This document shows positions 46,085 through 58,384 of a stretch of DNA of 64,000 bases, one piece after another; position 1 is the stretch's first letter; each line of letters begins with the position of its first letter. The stretch is taken from contig NW_020312828.1 in assembly GCF_003265705.1 (NCBI RefSeq), forward strand, positions 54,603,137 through 54,667,136, in the 5' to 3' direction. The translations under genes and the position numbers were made by a program. Source of the DNA: Callorhinus ursinus (Eukaryota > Chordata > Mammalia > Carnivora > Otariidae). A model generated the notes under the pieces. That model was not told the DNA's origin. It did no database searches and saw only the letters and a list, made by a program, of their open reading frames with translations.

Positions 46085-47340
46085 CCCTTTCTTTGGGTTC
46101 CTATAACAATTTCTACATATTTAATGAGGGTCATTTAATTCACTAACACACTGACATTTGCTAAGTTAAGTCTAACTCTAGTTGTGAATGCTGTTAGTAT
46201 AAATAACAGAAGTTATTCTATGGTATTTATGTTAATATAATTATGTAAAATAAATGGCTATATGGTAGAATGTTTTTTTTTTAAAAATGTTTCCTCTTGA
46301 TCAATTGCTACATATGGTTATATTACTGCTACATTTATAGCTGTTCCAGTAGAAACTTCTTTCATTTCAATATGTAATTTTAGAATTTAAGAACATAAGA
46401 TAATCAGTAACACTTCCGTCACTGTGATTTTCATGTTTTCTTTGGGAACCATGGAAAGAGATCAGGGATGTTTGTTTTAATGAGAAACCCAGAACACCCT
46501 AAGATAAGCCACTTTCTCTCACAGTGAACTTATTGCCTGCAGTATCTATCCAAGTTGTTGAGCTTACCATTATCATCCTCAATCTTAGATTTCTGAATAG
46601 TTCTTTAGTGGTGCCAAGTTTCTTCATAACTGTGTTAATCATCATTGTTATGAGCTCTATTTCATTTCCCTACCCTTTAAGAGCAGTACTGAGTTTTGAA
46701 TTTATTTAACTAAATTACAGGCTAAGACTCTGCAATACTTCTGACTATCAAAATTATCTTAGGATTAAAAAATAAAAAGGAATTATACACCCAGCTTGAA
46801 AAGAACCAATGTTTACTAGCTAGTTTATATTTGCAGTGAAATTCTGCATATGGAAATCAAAGTAACTCCAGGAACCACAAAAGACTAATAGCAGAATGTT
46901 TAACATTTTTTATGTCACGTTGAATTTAGGTTTTATAGTTTTAGTTATTGGATGATGATCTTGGTGTTGACTATTCCAACTTAAAAAAAGAAAAAAAGAC
47001 TGATGATTCTACAAACTGCACTCTTGCTTTGCTGTTGGCTGTCTGCTAGGCACCACCAACCCTGGGCTGCTGGTGGGACACTTCAGGGCTCAGGGAGGAA
47101 GGAGGAGGAATGGAAAACAGTAGACAGTGGTAAGGTAGGTTGCAAAGTGAAGGTTACAAGCCGCAATTAAGAGTCTTAATTGTTTTTTATTTATTTATTT
47201 TTTTGTTTGAACACTGGCTGCATGAAACATCTTTACAGGGTTTATCTGGTCCAACACGCCAAATCTGTGATCTTTGTTAAAGGAAAGAACTGTGTGCTTA
47301 GGCATCCTAAAACGCTGCTGTGGCATTGCTCTTTAAAAAA
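46085..47340. other. Unique DNA, no gene seen
   Basis: No frame above 61 codons. The stretch 47200-47330 is less AT-rich but has no splice or coding evidence. Confidence 0.5.
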
Positions 47341-47354
47341 CAGCTCACAATGAG

Positions 47355-47490
47355 GGGCGCCTGGTTGGCTCAGTTGGTTAAGTGTCCAACTCTTGATCTC
47401 AGCTCAGGTCTTGAGCTCAGGGTCGTGAGTTTAGGCCTGCTGTATGGGGCACCTAGCTCGGAGCCCATAAATAAATACATAAATACATAA
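47355..47490 (+). mobile_element. CanSINE, short CT-poor subtype
   Basis: Head 'ggcgcctggttggctcagttgg', then 'ttgatctcagctcagg', but no CT-rich middle. The tail is (ATAAATAC)n. Target duplication (c/a)agct(c/g)acaatgag at 47341-47354 and 47491-47504. Confidence 0.93.
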
Positions 47491-47504
47491 AAGCTGACAA
47501 TGAG

Positions 47505-49060
47505 AATATGACAGAACATCCATACTGCTCAGAGCGGGAGAAGAGCATCAGAGGTCAGCTGTCCAGAGATAATCAGCAACAGCATGGGTCACAAATCAAC
47601 TAGGTAAATGGCACAGAGGGATGGCAAAAAAAGTTGAAGCTAGAGCTATAGAGATACCTCCCACAACTCTAATTATCCAGAAGAATCATAAATTTGGTAA
47701 ATTTAATTTCTACTGAAAATTATTGATATGTGGGTTATAAAAAAAGAGAAAAGTAGGTAAAATCAATAAGCAATAGACTGAATATAAATATAAAGACAAT
47801 ATGCCAATCACCATCAGGAAATACTTATTGAGATTAGAGTTGATGGATCTGTTGTCTGGTGAGAACACATATGTTTAAGATGTCTGAATGAAATTTTACA
47901 TAAAAGGATCATATATTATTTTTTTAAATAAAAATCCTAAGTCTTAGTTTTACAACCTGAATTTTAATCATTTTATTAGCTTCTATTATGTGACAAGTTG
48001 TGGAAGCTACTGGGTTATAACCCATTGAAATCATATGGATGAAGTAGATCTCCTTCTCTTCAATTATTTTAATGTGTAATGCAAAGGGGGATTGATATGG
48101 CTATGGGGGAACCAATGAACCTACCAAACCTTCAAAACTTGTTGTAGGAAGGAGTTGGAGATTTGGGAGGGTAGAGTAAGAGATAGAGCATTTAGAAATG
48201 AAAGAGATATACTGAGAGAAGAAAAAAATACAAGAAGGGCATGCCAGAGAATAAATGCAGTGTAGAAGTAACTTGATGAAGAAAAAGTGGCAAATGTGCC
48301 TTTAAACATTTTATTTTCTTATGTGGGATGGGATCGAGTGAAGAAAATAAATATTTTTTGACATTTTATTGTTTTTGAAGTGCTATTTTAATTTTGGAAT
48401 ATTTGTGATATTCCAAATAAATTCCATTTTAAACACTTAACCTTTTAGGATAAATGTAGATGATTATTATTTTGTGAAATATTTTTATGATGCACTCTAG
48501 CTTTAACATACAGATTGGATTAATTTTTTTTCTCTTTAGTGACAAAATCATCTCAGCATATCAACCATTGGGAATATTATTTCCCTCTTCAGTTTTCATT
48601 TGCAAATTTCATTATAGCATGATATGGTTACCATCTGGTGTTTCTTATATAACATTATATTCAGGCTTTTCAGCTTTGAAATAATAATATTTCAAAGTGA
48701 ATGGAAAGCCTTTCTGAGAATATGGTTTCATGTAAGTAACACATTTATAAAACATAAAATGTAGTTTAAGTTTATACATATTGTACATATTGGAAATATG
48801 CAGATGGAATAATCATATGAGTTTAGAAATCCTATTGGGTTTTAATAGTTTATTATGCAACTTATCAAGTTCTTCAGATTAGCTTTTTTGCTTAATATTG
48901 CATTATCATTTTAGTTGTCTTAAAGCCTTGAAAGCTCTATAATCTTTTTTTGACAAATGGATTAAAATTTGTCAGCTTTCATAAGGGTTTCTTAAGCATC
49001 TCCGCTGAATCATTAATTTGTAATTATGTAGGGTAAGTTTGATGAATGAATAAACATGTG
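47505..49060. other. Unique AT-rich DNA, no gene seen
   Basis: No recognised repeat. Frames of 62-65 codons are chance. Confidence 0.55.
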
Positions 49061-49065
49061 AGTTT

Positions 49066-49205
49066 GCCTTTCCTTCCTTCCTCCCTCCCTCCCTACTTTC
49101 CTTCTTTCCTTCCTTCCTTCCTTCCTTCCTTCCTTCCTTCCTTTCTCTTTCTATATGTGTGTGTGTGTATTTGTGTGTATTCTATAAATATATATATAGT
49201 TCTTA
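49066..49205. repeat. (TTCC)n, then TG/TA-rich microsatellite
   Basis: TTCC/CTCC repeats at 49066-49150, then a (TG)n-like run at 49156-49180 and TA repeats to 49199. The 72-codon frame over it is a repeat translation. Confidence 0.95.
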
Positions 49206-49706
49206 ATTCTCTGTGTGAATTAAGATCCTACTTTAATCCTTTCAACCTTTGGATTCTACTATAATTTTATAAACTTTCACTTTTAAAATTAAAGTTGTAT
49301 GTTTCAATTCTAAATATCATTTCATTGATCTAGCAGAATGCATATACATATAAGGGTTTAATTTGTCTTTAATTCATCTTAAAGTATCTTGGGTCCATGG
49401 GCAAGCACACTGCAGGGCCTATGGTTGGTGTCACTCAAGGTTTGTTAAACTGTATCCAAACTGCATCATTTGTCTTATAAGCTCACTTAACATTGTTGCT
49501 TTACATATGTAATAAATTTTCATCTTTAATTAAAATAGTCTGAACATCTAGAAAAGGCTTTATATAAACTTAGTTGCATTTTTGTGCATGACTGACATAT
49601 TGATCTCTTCAATTTCTGTGCTTTAAAAGCTAAGTTTAGAAGGTATACACATAAACAATTGAGTATATGTAGCAGACTCCAAAGAGTTTCTCATACAGCA
49701 TAGTCT
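49206..49706. other. Unique AT-rich DNA, no gene seen
   Basis: Nothing recognised. Confidence 0.5.
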
Positions 49707-49723
49707 CCCAATGAGTTATTCTT

Positions 49724-49950
49724 TTTTTAAAAATATTTTTATTTGAGAGAGGGAGACAAAGAAAGAGAGAGAGAGTGAGGAGGGGGAGGAGCAGAGGCAG
49801 AGGGAAAGAGATTCCACGCTAAGCACAGTGTGGATTCTGACTCCACGCTGAGCAGAGCCCAATGCAGGGCTCAGGCTCACGACCCTGAGATCATGACCTG
49901 AGCTGAAATCAAGAGTTGGATGCTTAAATGACTGAGCCACCCAGGCGCCC
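49724..49950 (-). mobile_element. CanSINE (antisense), older and longer copy
   Basis: GA-rich body, an apparently repeated 'ccacgctaagca...ccacgctgagca' segment (49815-49855), head 'aaatgactgagccacccaggcgcccc'. A 17-bp target duplication at 49707-49723 and 49951-49967 differs at three positions, so the insertion is old. Confidence 0.94.
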
Positions 49951-49967
49951 CCCAGTGAACTATTCTT

Positions 49968-50360
49968 CCCAGTATTTATGGCCCTGTATATAGTTTCCTC
50001 CCTCTGAATTAGGACTGGCCTTTGACTTACTTGTAACCAATACGATATGGCAGAACTGATGTGCATAACCTATAAGGCTAGGTTAGAAGAAGCCTTACAC
50101 TTCTGCCTTAGTCTTTTAAACTCTTACTTACTATGAAGGAAGTCCTGTAGGAAATCCAGTCACTCTGAGACTACCATGAAGAGAAAAGCCAGTAAGACTC
50201 CAGCTATTCTAACCATCTTGTCCAAATATATGACTGAAAAAGCCAAAAGATGACTTCCGTTTCAATCACCATCTGACTCAAGCAGATGGTGAGAGCTGCC
50301 CAGCTTTGCCACTAAGCTTTGGGTGGTTTGTTATGTAGCAATAGATAATGTAAGAGTACA
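49968..50360 (+). mobile_element. ERVL-MaLR-type LTR
   Basis: 'tatttatggccctgtatatag', 'gaattaggactggcctttgac', 'ccaatacgatatggcagaactgatg' and the end 'ccactaagctttgggtggtttgttatgtagcaatagataa' follow the MLT1-class LTR order. Related text lies in reverse orientation at 58385-58910. Confidence 0.75.
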
Positions 50361-51315
50361 GTACAGGAATGAGTATAGAATGGGAGTTCCCATCTGAGGG
50401 GAGGGATGGTGGTGATGGTGGGGAGAGAGTAGGACAGAAGACAGAATACGGACAGTTTGAAAAACCAAGTGGTACAGCAGTAAATGATGCTTCCTCCATG
50501 TAAGAAATCCTTTTGAACTGCAAAGGTTTTCCCCCACTGCCCTCAATGTCTGTGCTCATAAACCTTTTTAGGGAGCCTAAAAGTCAATCACTCATTCGTT
50601 CATGTATTTATTTAAGAAAGTTTTGCTAAACTGTTAACAAGGTGCAGGGCTCTGGGCCGGATGTGACCAACAGGTGAGGTAGCTGGGCTGTGTCGTTCAC
50701 TTTTCAACAACAGTGGTGGTACAAGGAAGGAAAAAACATCGATGGCAGCTGAGGTGGAGGCAAAGTGGAGGAAATGGAACAGATTTGAAAGGAAAGAGGT
50801 GAAATAGTGATGAGGGGCATGGACTGAACAGCAGCACCTCTTTCTCTGAGGTGGGCAGAAAGCAAGATGCAAGAATAAGGGAAAGGTAACTAAGTTTTTA
50901 ATGGAGGAAAGATGTATACCAAATGGCATCCATTGTCCCAATTGAGCAGAGGGTGAACTAATTTGCTGGAGGCAGGGCAGGCAAAGGAGGGAGAGGACTG
51001 ATGCGAGAGGAAGGTGGTAGCTGCTATGGTTTATGTGCTGAGAAATGGGATAAAGAGCCAACCAGTGATGAGTAAAATAATCGTTGTGCTACAGTAAAGG
51101 TCCAGCTGAGGTTGGAAATCATAAATCTGTACTGCAGCCAATCACCATGGTAATAGAAAATCTCCCCTAAATCTAGTTCCCAAAGCAGAAGAAATGGAAA
51201 TGCATGTGGAATTTAGGTCTGAAGAAGAAATTGGGATATATTTTCAACAATTACTTGAGCAAGTAATATTGCATCTGAAAAACTAAATATAAAATGATTA
51301 AGCATATGGGTATTT
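50361..51315. other. Unique or unrecognised DNA with the longest open frame
   Basis: A 149-codon minus-strand frame (51061-50612) is the longest in the window. Its translation is rich in S, L, H and P, as expected from the antisense of a purine-rich, stop-poor tract. It shows no recognised domain, signal peptide or flanking splice sites that I can support, so it is not called a gene. Confidence 0.45.
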
Positions 51316-51319
51316 AAAG

Positions 51320-51500
51320 TAATATACATAAATCTTGGGTTTGAGCTCTGACTCTTTAAATTCCTGGGAGACCTTGGGAAAATCATCTAGTCACTTAACA
51401 TTTTCTCCTCACACATAAAATGAGAATATTTATCTTCTGGATTTCTTAGGAGGCTAAAATGAGAAAATTTAAGTAAAATGGTTTATGTACTTACAGGATA
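51320..51500 (+). repeat. MIR SINE
   Basis: 'gagctctgactctttaaattcctgggagaccttgggaaaatca' followed by 'cataaaatgagaatatttatc' matches MIR core order. Confidence 0.7.
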
Positions 51501-53460
51501 ATTTTACTATAAGATATTTTTTGTTTGATGGGAGGTAAAAATTCATTTCATGGGTGGCTTCAGTTTCAACTTGTTCGTTGCCCTTTGTTAATGTACCTTT
51601 TTATCTGCATCTGTAGAAAACATTTTTCTACCAGTTACTTTGTTTCTCATAGCTACATTTGTCTCCTGTTTTCTTTTTTTATTTTATTAAGCTGTTTTGT
51701 GTCTTTGTCTTCACAGACCACCAAGAATATTTCTTGCCTTTTTGCAGTTTGAATTCCAGTTTGCTATGATCTTTGTTTGTTTTCTTTTCTATGGAAACCC
51801 TAATTTTACTCTGTTGATATCCTTTCTCTAAACTGCCTAGTGAAATTAGCATAATATGGAAGCTTTAGTTCTTAATCTGATTCAAAGAGAAAAGATTCTA
51901 TTGATTATCTAATTTCTTGGATCGTGTTCTTAGAGCTAGCATTTAACCACATTTCTTTATTCACAGAATTGCCTATTATTTGAATAATTTTCTTAACTTT
52001 CATCCATTTACATATATCTGTTGGTGCCATTAGTTTTTAAACACAGTCTTTAAGCAAGATGTGACCAACTTTTTTTTGCAAGGTGTCAGTAAAATCCTGA
52101 CATGGATGAGTTTGCTTTCGTATTTAAATATCCCTTTAGTATTTGCTGTTTTTCATTTTTTTTATGATTCTATGAATAACAAGTCAGCATTTGTAATTTT
52201 CAAGTGAAAATAGCAGACAGACTGAGTAGCTGAGCTGTAAATTGAAAGAGAATATGGTTTCATTTGATTGGAGTGACAATTTTCAGTTCATTCAAGGGGG
52301 ATGTGCTGCATAAAGAAAGAGGCTTTGCAGACAGTTTCTCACCAAAAATAGCCTGGCACAGTTCTGATAATTGGAATAAAGACATTCTAAGGAAGGTGAC
52401 ATAGTATCTAATAAGATGGTTGAGATGTTACCCAAGGATAACAGTGAAATGGCTCTGAAGGAACTAAATAAGAAAGACAATTACATTCTTCTTTAAGTAT
52501 TAATCTGAATCTCCACATAACAGGTATGATTAGCTACTTGTGGGAATCAACAATAACACTACATTTTTAGCTAAAGAGTCTAGTTACACTAAGAAATCAA
52601 ATTCCAAAGACCTGGGTATAATCTCATAGAAGTAGAACTGTAGTGTGATTGTGGCTTAGCGGCAATAAAGATTTTAAGACATGGACAGAAAAGCAAAGCC
52701 CCAGATCCAAAGCCGCTTTGTTTATCCAGCACTGATTTAGCCGACACAAATACATTCCTGGAGAGCTGGACTTTATTTTGAGTAGGGCAGATTAGTCAGG
52801 CTTTTTCATGATTTACAGAACATAGTCTTGAGATTGTTTATCAACCTATGTTCTGATTCTAGGATCATCAAGACAGTCTGGTGAAAAATATACTTTCCCA
52901 GGTCAAGGAAAAGATGTCCTAAATATAATAATTGAGCAAACTGTTAACTCAAAAAGAATATCTTCCACTGGAAATTAATTAACTGACTTCCTGGTTTACA
53001 ACATTTTAAATTTGGTTCTTATAAATCAGTTAACCTGAGTCTAACTCCAAGTCTAAGTTCTGGTTCTGTGGTAATGGGAACCCATGATCCAAGTTCTCAA
53101 AGTATAGTCACCTGACTGCTTTCGGTGAGTTCACAATATAAAAACTACTATCATATCCATGTTCTTTTTGTATCTTGAATTATGACTGATTTAAAAAAAT
53201 AAAAACTTAAAAAAATCAGAGCTAGTGTGCCTTGTTCTTCTTTGGTGAAGATGGTCTACTTGGTCTACTTGGCAATCTACTCCATCATAGTTCCCTTAAA
53301 CAGGTATCAGCATTTGTGCTAACATACAAAAAATGGAAATTTCAGCACCTTTGTCAATGTTCATGGCCATGAAAGTAAGAACTCAATAAGTTCTTACTCA
53401 ATGTTCTGCCCTTTCTCAATCTTTTGGATTTTGGGTCATATTTTCTCCTCACCATGTGCT
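51501..53460. other. Unique DNA, no gene seen
   Basis: A 75-codon frame (51525-51752) is hydrophobic with no family. A 10-bp perfect hairpin lies at 53374-53398. No repeat recognised. Confidence 0.5.
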
Positions 53461-53462
53461 AG

Positions 53463-53640
53463 ACCAGTGGCACCCAAACCTGGTTGCATCCAGGATTACA
53501 GATAATTATATTATTCTAGACTAGGTCAGATTAAATAGCATTCAATTACCAAAATTTGTATATTTAATGAGGATCTCTGGTGATTCCATTGCAGCCAGTC
53601 TGGAACTGATCTTCAGTCTGACTATTAGGAACCTTGGTCT
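53463..53640 (+). mobile_element. MER5-type hAT DNA transposon remnant
   Basis: Begins 'accagtggcacccaaacctggttgca', has 'taatgaggatctctggtgattcc' in the middle, and ends 'gactattaggaaccttggtct'. This fits the terminal-repeat layout of MER5A-like elements (cagtggttcccaaacctgg...). Confidence 0.6.
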
Positions 53641-53697
53641 AGGCTCTCCCATGAACACTGTGGCTTAGATTGCCCTTGATACATACCCCTCCCACAT

Positions 53698-53925
53698 CTA
53701 CAGAGGTTAAGAACAGTTGTGGAGTCAGACAGTATTGAGTTTAAATCTTGATTCCAGTCTCACCAACTTCAGGTAAGTTACTTAACTTCTCTAAGCTTTG
53801 GATTCCTCTTCTGCAATTGTTATTATGGGACCGTTGACAGTTTAAAACTTTTTAAGGTATGTATATCCCTTGCATAGTGCCTAGAACATAAAGTGTCCAA
53901 TAAATGTTAAATTTTGGTGCTCATC
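53698..53925 (+). repeat. MIR SINE
   Basis: 'gaggttaagaacagttgtggagtcagacag', 'aggtaagttacttaacttctctaagc', 'atagtgcctagaacataaagtgtccaataaatgtta' span a nearly complete MIR. Confidence 0.88.
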
Positions 53926-54126
53926 TTGATCCTGAGGTTCCAAGTTTTATGCTGGAAGCCTAATGAAATAGCTCTCCCTGGGCTCTCTTTAATTCCTGAG
54001 ATGAAATCTGACAAAGATGATTTAATCATCATAGAGGAGCCTCAGCCAGCCACAATTATGCAGTAGTGGTCAGAATTTAAGTGTGCTTTCAGGACTTGAG
54101 CAAACTTGAAGCCTAGAAGTCCTATT
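53926..54126. other. Unique DNA
   Basis: Nothing recognised. Confidence 0.5.
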
Positions 54127-54138
54127 AACATTCTTCTT

Positions 54139-54336
54139 CCTTTTTTTAAAAGATTTTATTTATTTATTTGACAGAGAGAGACACAGCGAGAGAGGGAACA
54201 CAAGCAGAGGGGATGGGAGAGGGAGAAGCAGGCTTCCTGCCGAGCAGGGAGCCCGATGCAGGGCTCCATCCCAGGACCCTGGGATCATGACCTGAGCCAA
54301 AGGCAGATGCTTAACGACTGAGCCACCCAGGTGCCC
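54139..54336 (-). mobile_element. CanSINE (antisense)
   Basis: Young-looking copy: (TTTA)n tail, 'gacacagcgagagagggaacacaagcag', head 'cgactgagccacccaggtgccc'. Target duplication about aacatt(c/a)ttctt at 54127-54138 and 54337-54348. Confidence 0.96.
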
Positions 54337-54348
54337 AACATTATTCTT

Positions 54349-56825
54349 TTATACTTAGGTCCTGCTAGGTATAAATCATGCCCACAATTTCTAGTTTTAG
54401 ATTTAAATAACCGATGAACACTAATCTCTCATTGGAAATCTTTGACTAGATTTTTCAGTAATATACTCATCAAATTCTATATTAAGTTTTCCTTACTTTC
54501 TTCCTGAAGTTGTTTCTATTGCAGTGCCCTTGACATTCCTTGGTCTTTTCTCATGATTGCATATATTAGATTTATAAGCAGCCCTTTCCCTCTGCCCTCC
54601 TCAAATGTTCTTGTAAGAATGGAATTAATGTCAAGGAATATGCTCTCAAGTATTCTTACTGAGGTATTAATACATTTGGAAGTTGTAAATAAGTCATAAT
54701 CTGAGGGAATAAGTGGGAGCCAAAAACCTGACTCATAATCAATTCATTGCTACTATTTGATTCTCTTTTCTTTTCCTATGACAAGTGTGGAGTTATCCAT
54801 TTTTTATTGGTAAAAGTATAATTATTATTTACCTCTTCCAATAATTCTCATATTTTAGATTTCAGAGTCACCATTATTGATGTGTAATTGCATGTGTTCT
54901 TTAATTGGTTTGACTCAAAGTAGACCTCCTAAGATCTATATGCTTCTTATTTATTTTTAATCATTCTAGTTAAACCATTTATAGTGGTAGCCATTGGTGA
55001 TACCCTTAGTTCTGATAGCTGTTGATGGTTGGCTAATACATGAGTTTTTCATATTTTCCTGCATTAATATCCAGGTGATATTTATGGATGGGAAAATTTG
55101 TAGTGATAGAATTGCTATTGGCTCTTAATTTAATTTTTCCCTCTTAATCTTGATTTCAAATATATACCTTTACTTTCTCGAGAAAAATATGCAAAAATTA
55201 GATCTAGCGGCTGATGTTACAATTTTATAATAAGTTAAAAAGGAATTTTCAAGACTCCAGTGGGAAATAAAATAAGTAAGGAGATAGGTTTCTCTTCAGG
55301 TCTCAGAAGTCATTAGATCAAAGACTTTAGTTTGGGAGAGGATGGAAATGCCAGAGTAAAAAATATATTATAGAATATGGAAGAGGGAGAAGTCACCTCT
55401 TTAATTACCAGGAGAGAGTAAGAAATAAGACTGAAATTTTGGAACATTATTTGCATGTAAATTGCTTTTCTTCATCAAAACATGAGTCTTAATTTGTCAT
55501 GTTATAAAGAGATAAGGTTACAACTTTCTCTAAAGCAAGGAGAGCAAAGTGGCTAACCTAATTATAATATTAATTTTCAGACTTCCATAAAAGAGAAGCA
55601 TTTTAGTTATTTTCCAATTTTTATTTCTGTTCTCTAGTGGAGTTTCTTTTCTCTTTCAGTTCCCCTTAGCACTCTCACATATAAAGGGAAATAATGAGAG
55701 AACACTTTGTTAAAACACACACACACATATTATAGAAATGTGTTAGTTAAAGGCACATTCAATAAAAAAGAAGTAGATTGTTTTTATATTCTTTTTTTCA
55801 TTTGATCAGTGCCTTTTCACTTAAAGATGTATGTTCAAATACCTCCTGGTCACAGAAAGGACCTCAGTCACCCAAAGCAAGTTAGTAGTAACAGGAATTT
55901 GACCTGAACCACAGCAGAATGCTAGCATTCCTATGGGAAAGATGATCCAGCAGTTTTGCTCTAATTTTTATGATGATAAAATTCTCATCAGTAATTTTCA
56001 TAGACCACTGCATCGGTCAGTCAAATGTAATGCTAACTATTGGATTAAAATATTTATTTTCTTGTCTTTATAGAAAACATGATTCAGAACATCAAATCAA
56101 GAGGGATAATCGTGTAAAATAAAAGTAGTGAGGATAAAAGAACCAAATGTGAAGGGAATAATTGGAATTTAGCATACCTCGCAGGAAAAAAATGTACTTT
56201 TTAAAGGAGGGTTTTTCATTAAATTAGAGCATTATGGCAATCAAATATCTTGGTTATTAGATTGTTTATACTCAAGAACTATTTTGAACTTCATAGGTAT
56301 ATTAGCTGGAACTTGGTGCGATTACAATCCTTTCAAGATCTAATGTGGACTGTGGCTTACAGTGAATGAGAAACAGAAAAACTTGACCCCAAAGCTACTA
56401 ATCCAAAACATTCCTGCTTAGTTGGGCTTCGTTTTTGATTGTTTAAAACTTCCCTTTTTTATTCTAGAAAAAAGTAATCTTCCTTTAAAATTTGGCATTT
56501 GATAATAAATATTATAGATAGAAATAGAACATAACTAAAACACAATAAGCACCACATTTATCTAATTGTCAAAAATAACCTCATGATAGTAAATTTTTTT
56601 AAAAAGTAAGGAAAATGACTCTGTGACAAGATAAAAGTTATTTTATTGTAAAAAGGAATGTAAATCTATTATTGATTAGCATTTAGAACATTGATTTTAA
56701 TAAAGTTAAGATGTGAAATCTTTGCTTTCCTTTCAAGAGAGTTATCTTTTCTTTTTCATTCAACATTTTGCTAAAGTTAAACATATGTTGAAGATGTCAC
56801 AGAAAAATGTGAAGATTCTTATTAC
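54349..56825. other. Unique AT-rich DNA, no gene seen
   Basis: A short (CA)n at 55716-55728. No recognised repeat or coding frame. Confidence 0.55.
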
Positions 56826-56830
56826 TTCCA

Positions 56831-56833
<3 letters not shown>

Positions 56834-56864
<31 letters not shown>
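56834..56864. repeat. (TG)n microsatellite
   Basis: About 15 TG units. It lies inside a 74-codon frame (56713-56937), whose CVCVCV run is its translation. Confidence 0.97.
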
Positions 56865-56867
<3 letters not shown>

Positions 56868-56970
56868 AGCAGGCTGGTTAATATCAACCTATAGAGCAGT
56901 AAAATGTACTGTTTGTGGTGATCTTTCTATTGGATGAGAATCAGCTATATCTCTACCAGAAAAATAATGC

Positions 56971-57003
56971 ATTTGCATTGCGATGGACATGAATCATTTG
57001 CAT
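56971..57003. promoter_or_regulatory. Paired octamer (ATTTGCAT) motifs
   Basis: ATTTGCAT, the POU-factor octamer, occurs at 56971-56978 and again at 56996-57003, both within the longer shared text atttgcattgc. Motif presence is certain; function is only a possibility, as octamers also arise by chance in AT-rich DNA. Confidence 0.35.
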
Positions 57004-57009
57004 TGCTAC

Positions 57010-58095
57010 CAAGTCTTTTGCAGTTTAACTTCTGTCTCCGAGTAGTCCTAAAATTGCCTTGTCAGGGGAAAGGCAATCAAAGGAGAACATTTTATACAAA
57101 CAGATAATTCCTGGAGGGACCCCCTAGACAACACTTCACTGAAGCTTTTCACTGAAAAGACACCCAGTCATCTCTTTTGCCCATTTCCCAGTTTTGAACA
57201 GTTTTTTTTTTTTTTTCCCTAACCACACCATTCAGACAATGGCATATACTGTTTGCTGTCAACTAACTTTTATCATCTGTTTCAATGTGTTACCTGGGAT
57301 CTTTCTGCACTTTATGATTAATATAAAATTGATTCAAATTCCCAAAGCTTTCTGTGAATTTCCATAGAGCTTTTTACCTATTCAAGGTTACCTATGGATT
57401 TCAACTCTTGCTTCCACTGAATTCATTCAATGTATCAATTGCCTCACATTCTTAGAATTCTCCTCTATGGCAAATGGTCCCTTCAGTTACACAAAGCATC
57501 TTACTTGGTTTCTGCAACTTTCTCCAGTATTTCTGAATTGCAGATAACTTCAATTTAGATATCTAGGGAACTTTCAGGTGATTTGGGGCCAGAATTCCTA
57601 AATTTTCTCTCTCTATATACCTTAGATCTATGATCTGCCTGCTATTGCAAATCTGGCTCCCAAGAAATAAAACTCAAAGCCTAATTGTAAGTTAATAATA
57701 TAGTCCTAAAAAGGAGATAATGGGGGTCTTACTAACAGGACTGCCTTGGAAGACTCACTTGGTTTGGTCTAGGCAATTGGTTCTTTTGGAAACCACTCTT
57801 GATTCTATATTGAACTGCAAAGATCATTGTTCCTTAAATTACAAGTAAAAGTATCATGGTATAATTTTAGAACAAGTTTAGAATAAATTTCATGTTAATT
57901 AATCACATTTAGTTTCTGTTCAATTTGTTTTAGGAAGTGCTTCATGCATTTTGTGTGAAAGATATGAAGACTACCTATGTTCATTGATGCAAAACTTGAG
58001 AGCTTTTGGTCAAATGGAAATGTCTTTCTCTCTCTTTGATACTCTCCTATCTTCCAACCTTCCTTGTTTTCTTTCTTACCACATATATTTACTTA
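57010..58095. other. Unique DNA, no gene seen
   Basis: A run of about 14 T at 57201-57216. No recognised repeat or coding frame. Confidence 0.5.
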
Positions 58096-58099
58096 GCAT

Positions 58100-58230
58100 T
58101 TACTAAGTGACAACCACCATTGTAAACTGAATTTATAATTGCAAACAAAAGAGAATCTGTTCTCATATAGCTTTAAGTCTGTGGGGAGAAATACAATTAA
58201 AAAGGGAAATAAAGTTTTATAATAAAGGCA
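58100..58230 (+). repeat. Possible ancient MIR/L2-like fragment
   Basis: 'agcatttactaagtgacaacc' and 'gaatctgttctcatatagctttaagtctgtggggag' resemble 'agcacctactatgtgcc ... tccctgccctcaaggagctcacagtctagtgggg'. Confidence 0.4.
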
Positions 58231-58237
58231 ATACTGA

Positions 58238-58382
58238 GATATATATATAATATATATTATATATAGGAGAAAATAGCAAGAATATTGATATATATATATC
58301 AATATCAAAATATATATACACATATATCATATATATGTATATGTGTGTATATATATATATGAGAAAATAGCAAGAGTATTGA
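58238..58382. repeat. TA-rich microsatellite with duplicated flank
   Basis: (TA)n stretches at 58239-58265, 58287-58300 and 58306-58360. The 21-bp text starting gagaaaatagcaag occurs at 58267 and again at 58361 with one base difference, a 94-bp period. Confidence 0.9.
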
Positions 58383-58384
58383 AT

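Noticed and set aside
49716..50066. 116-codon minus-strand frame
   Set aside because: Runs through a CanSINE and into an LTR; its GGAWVAQSFKHPTLDF text is a common translation of CanSINE heads.
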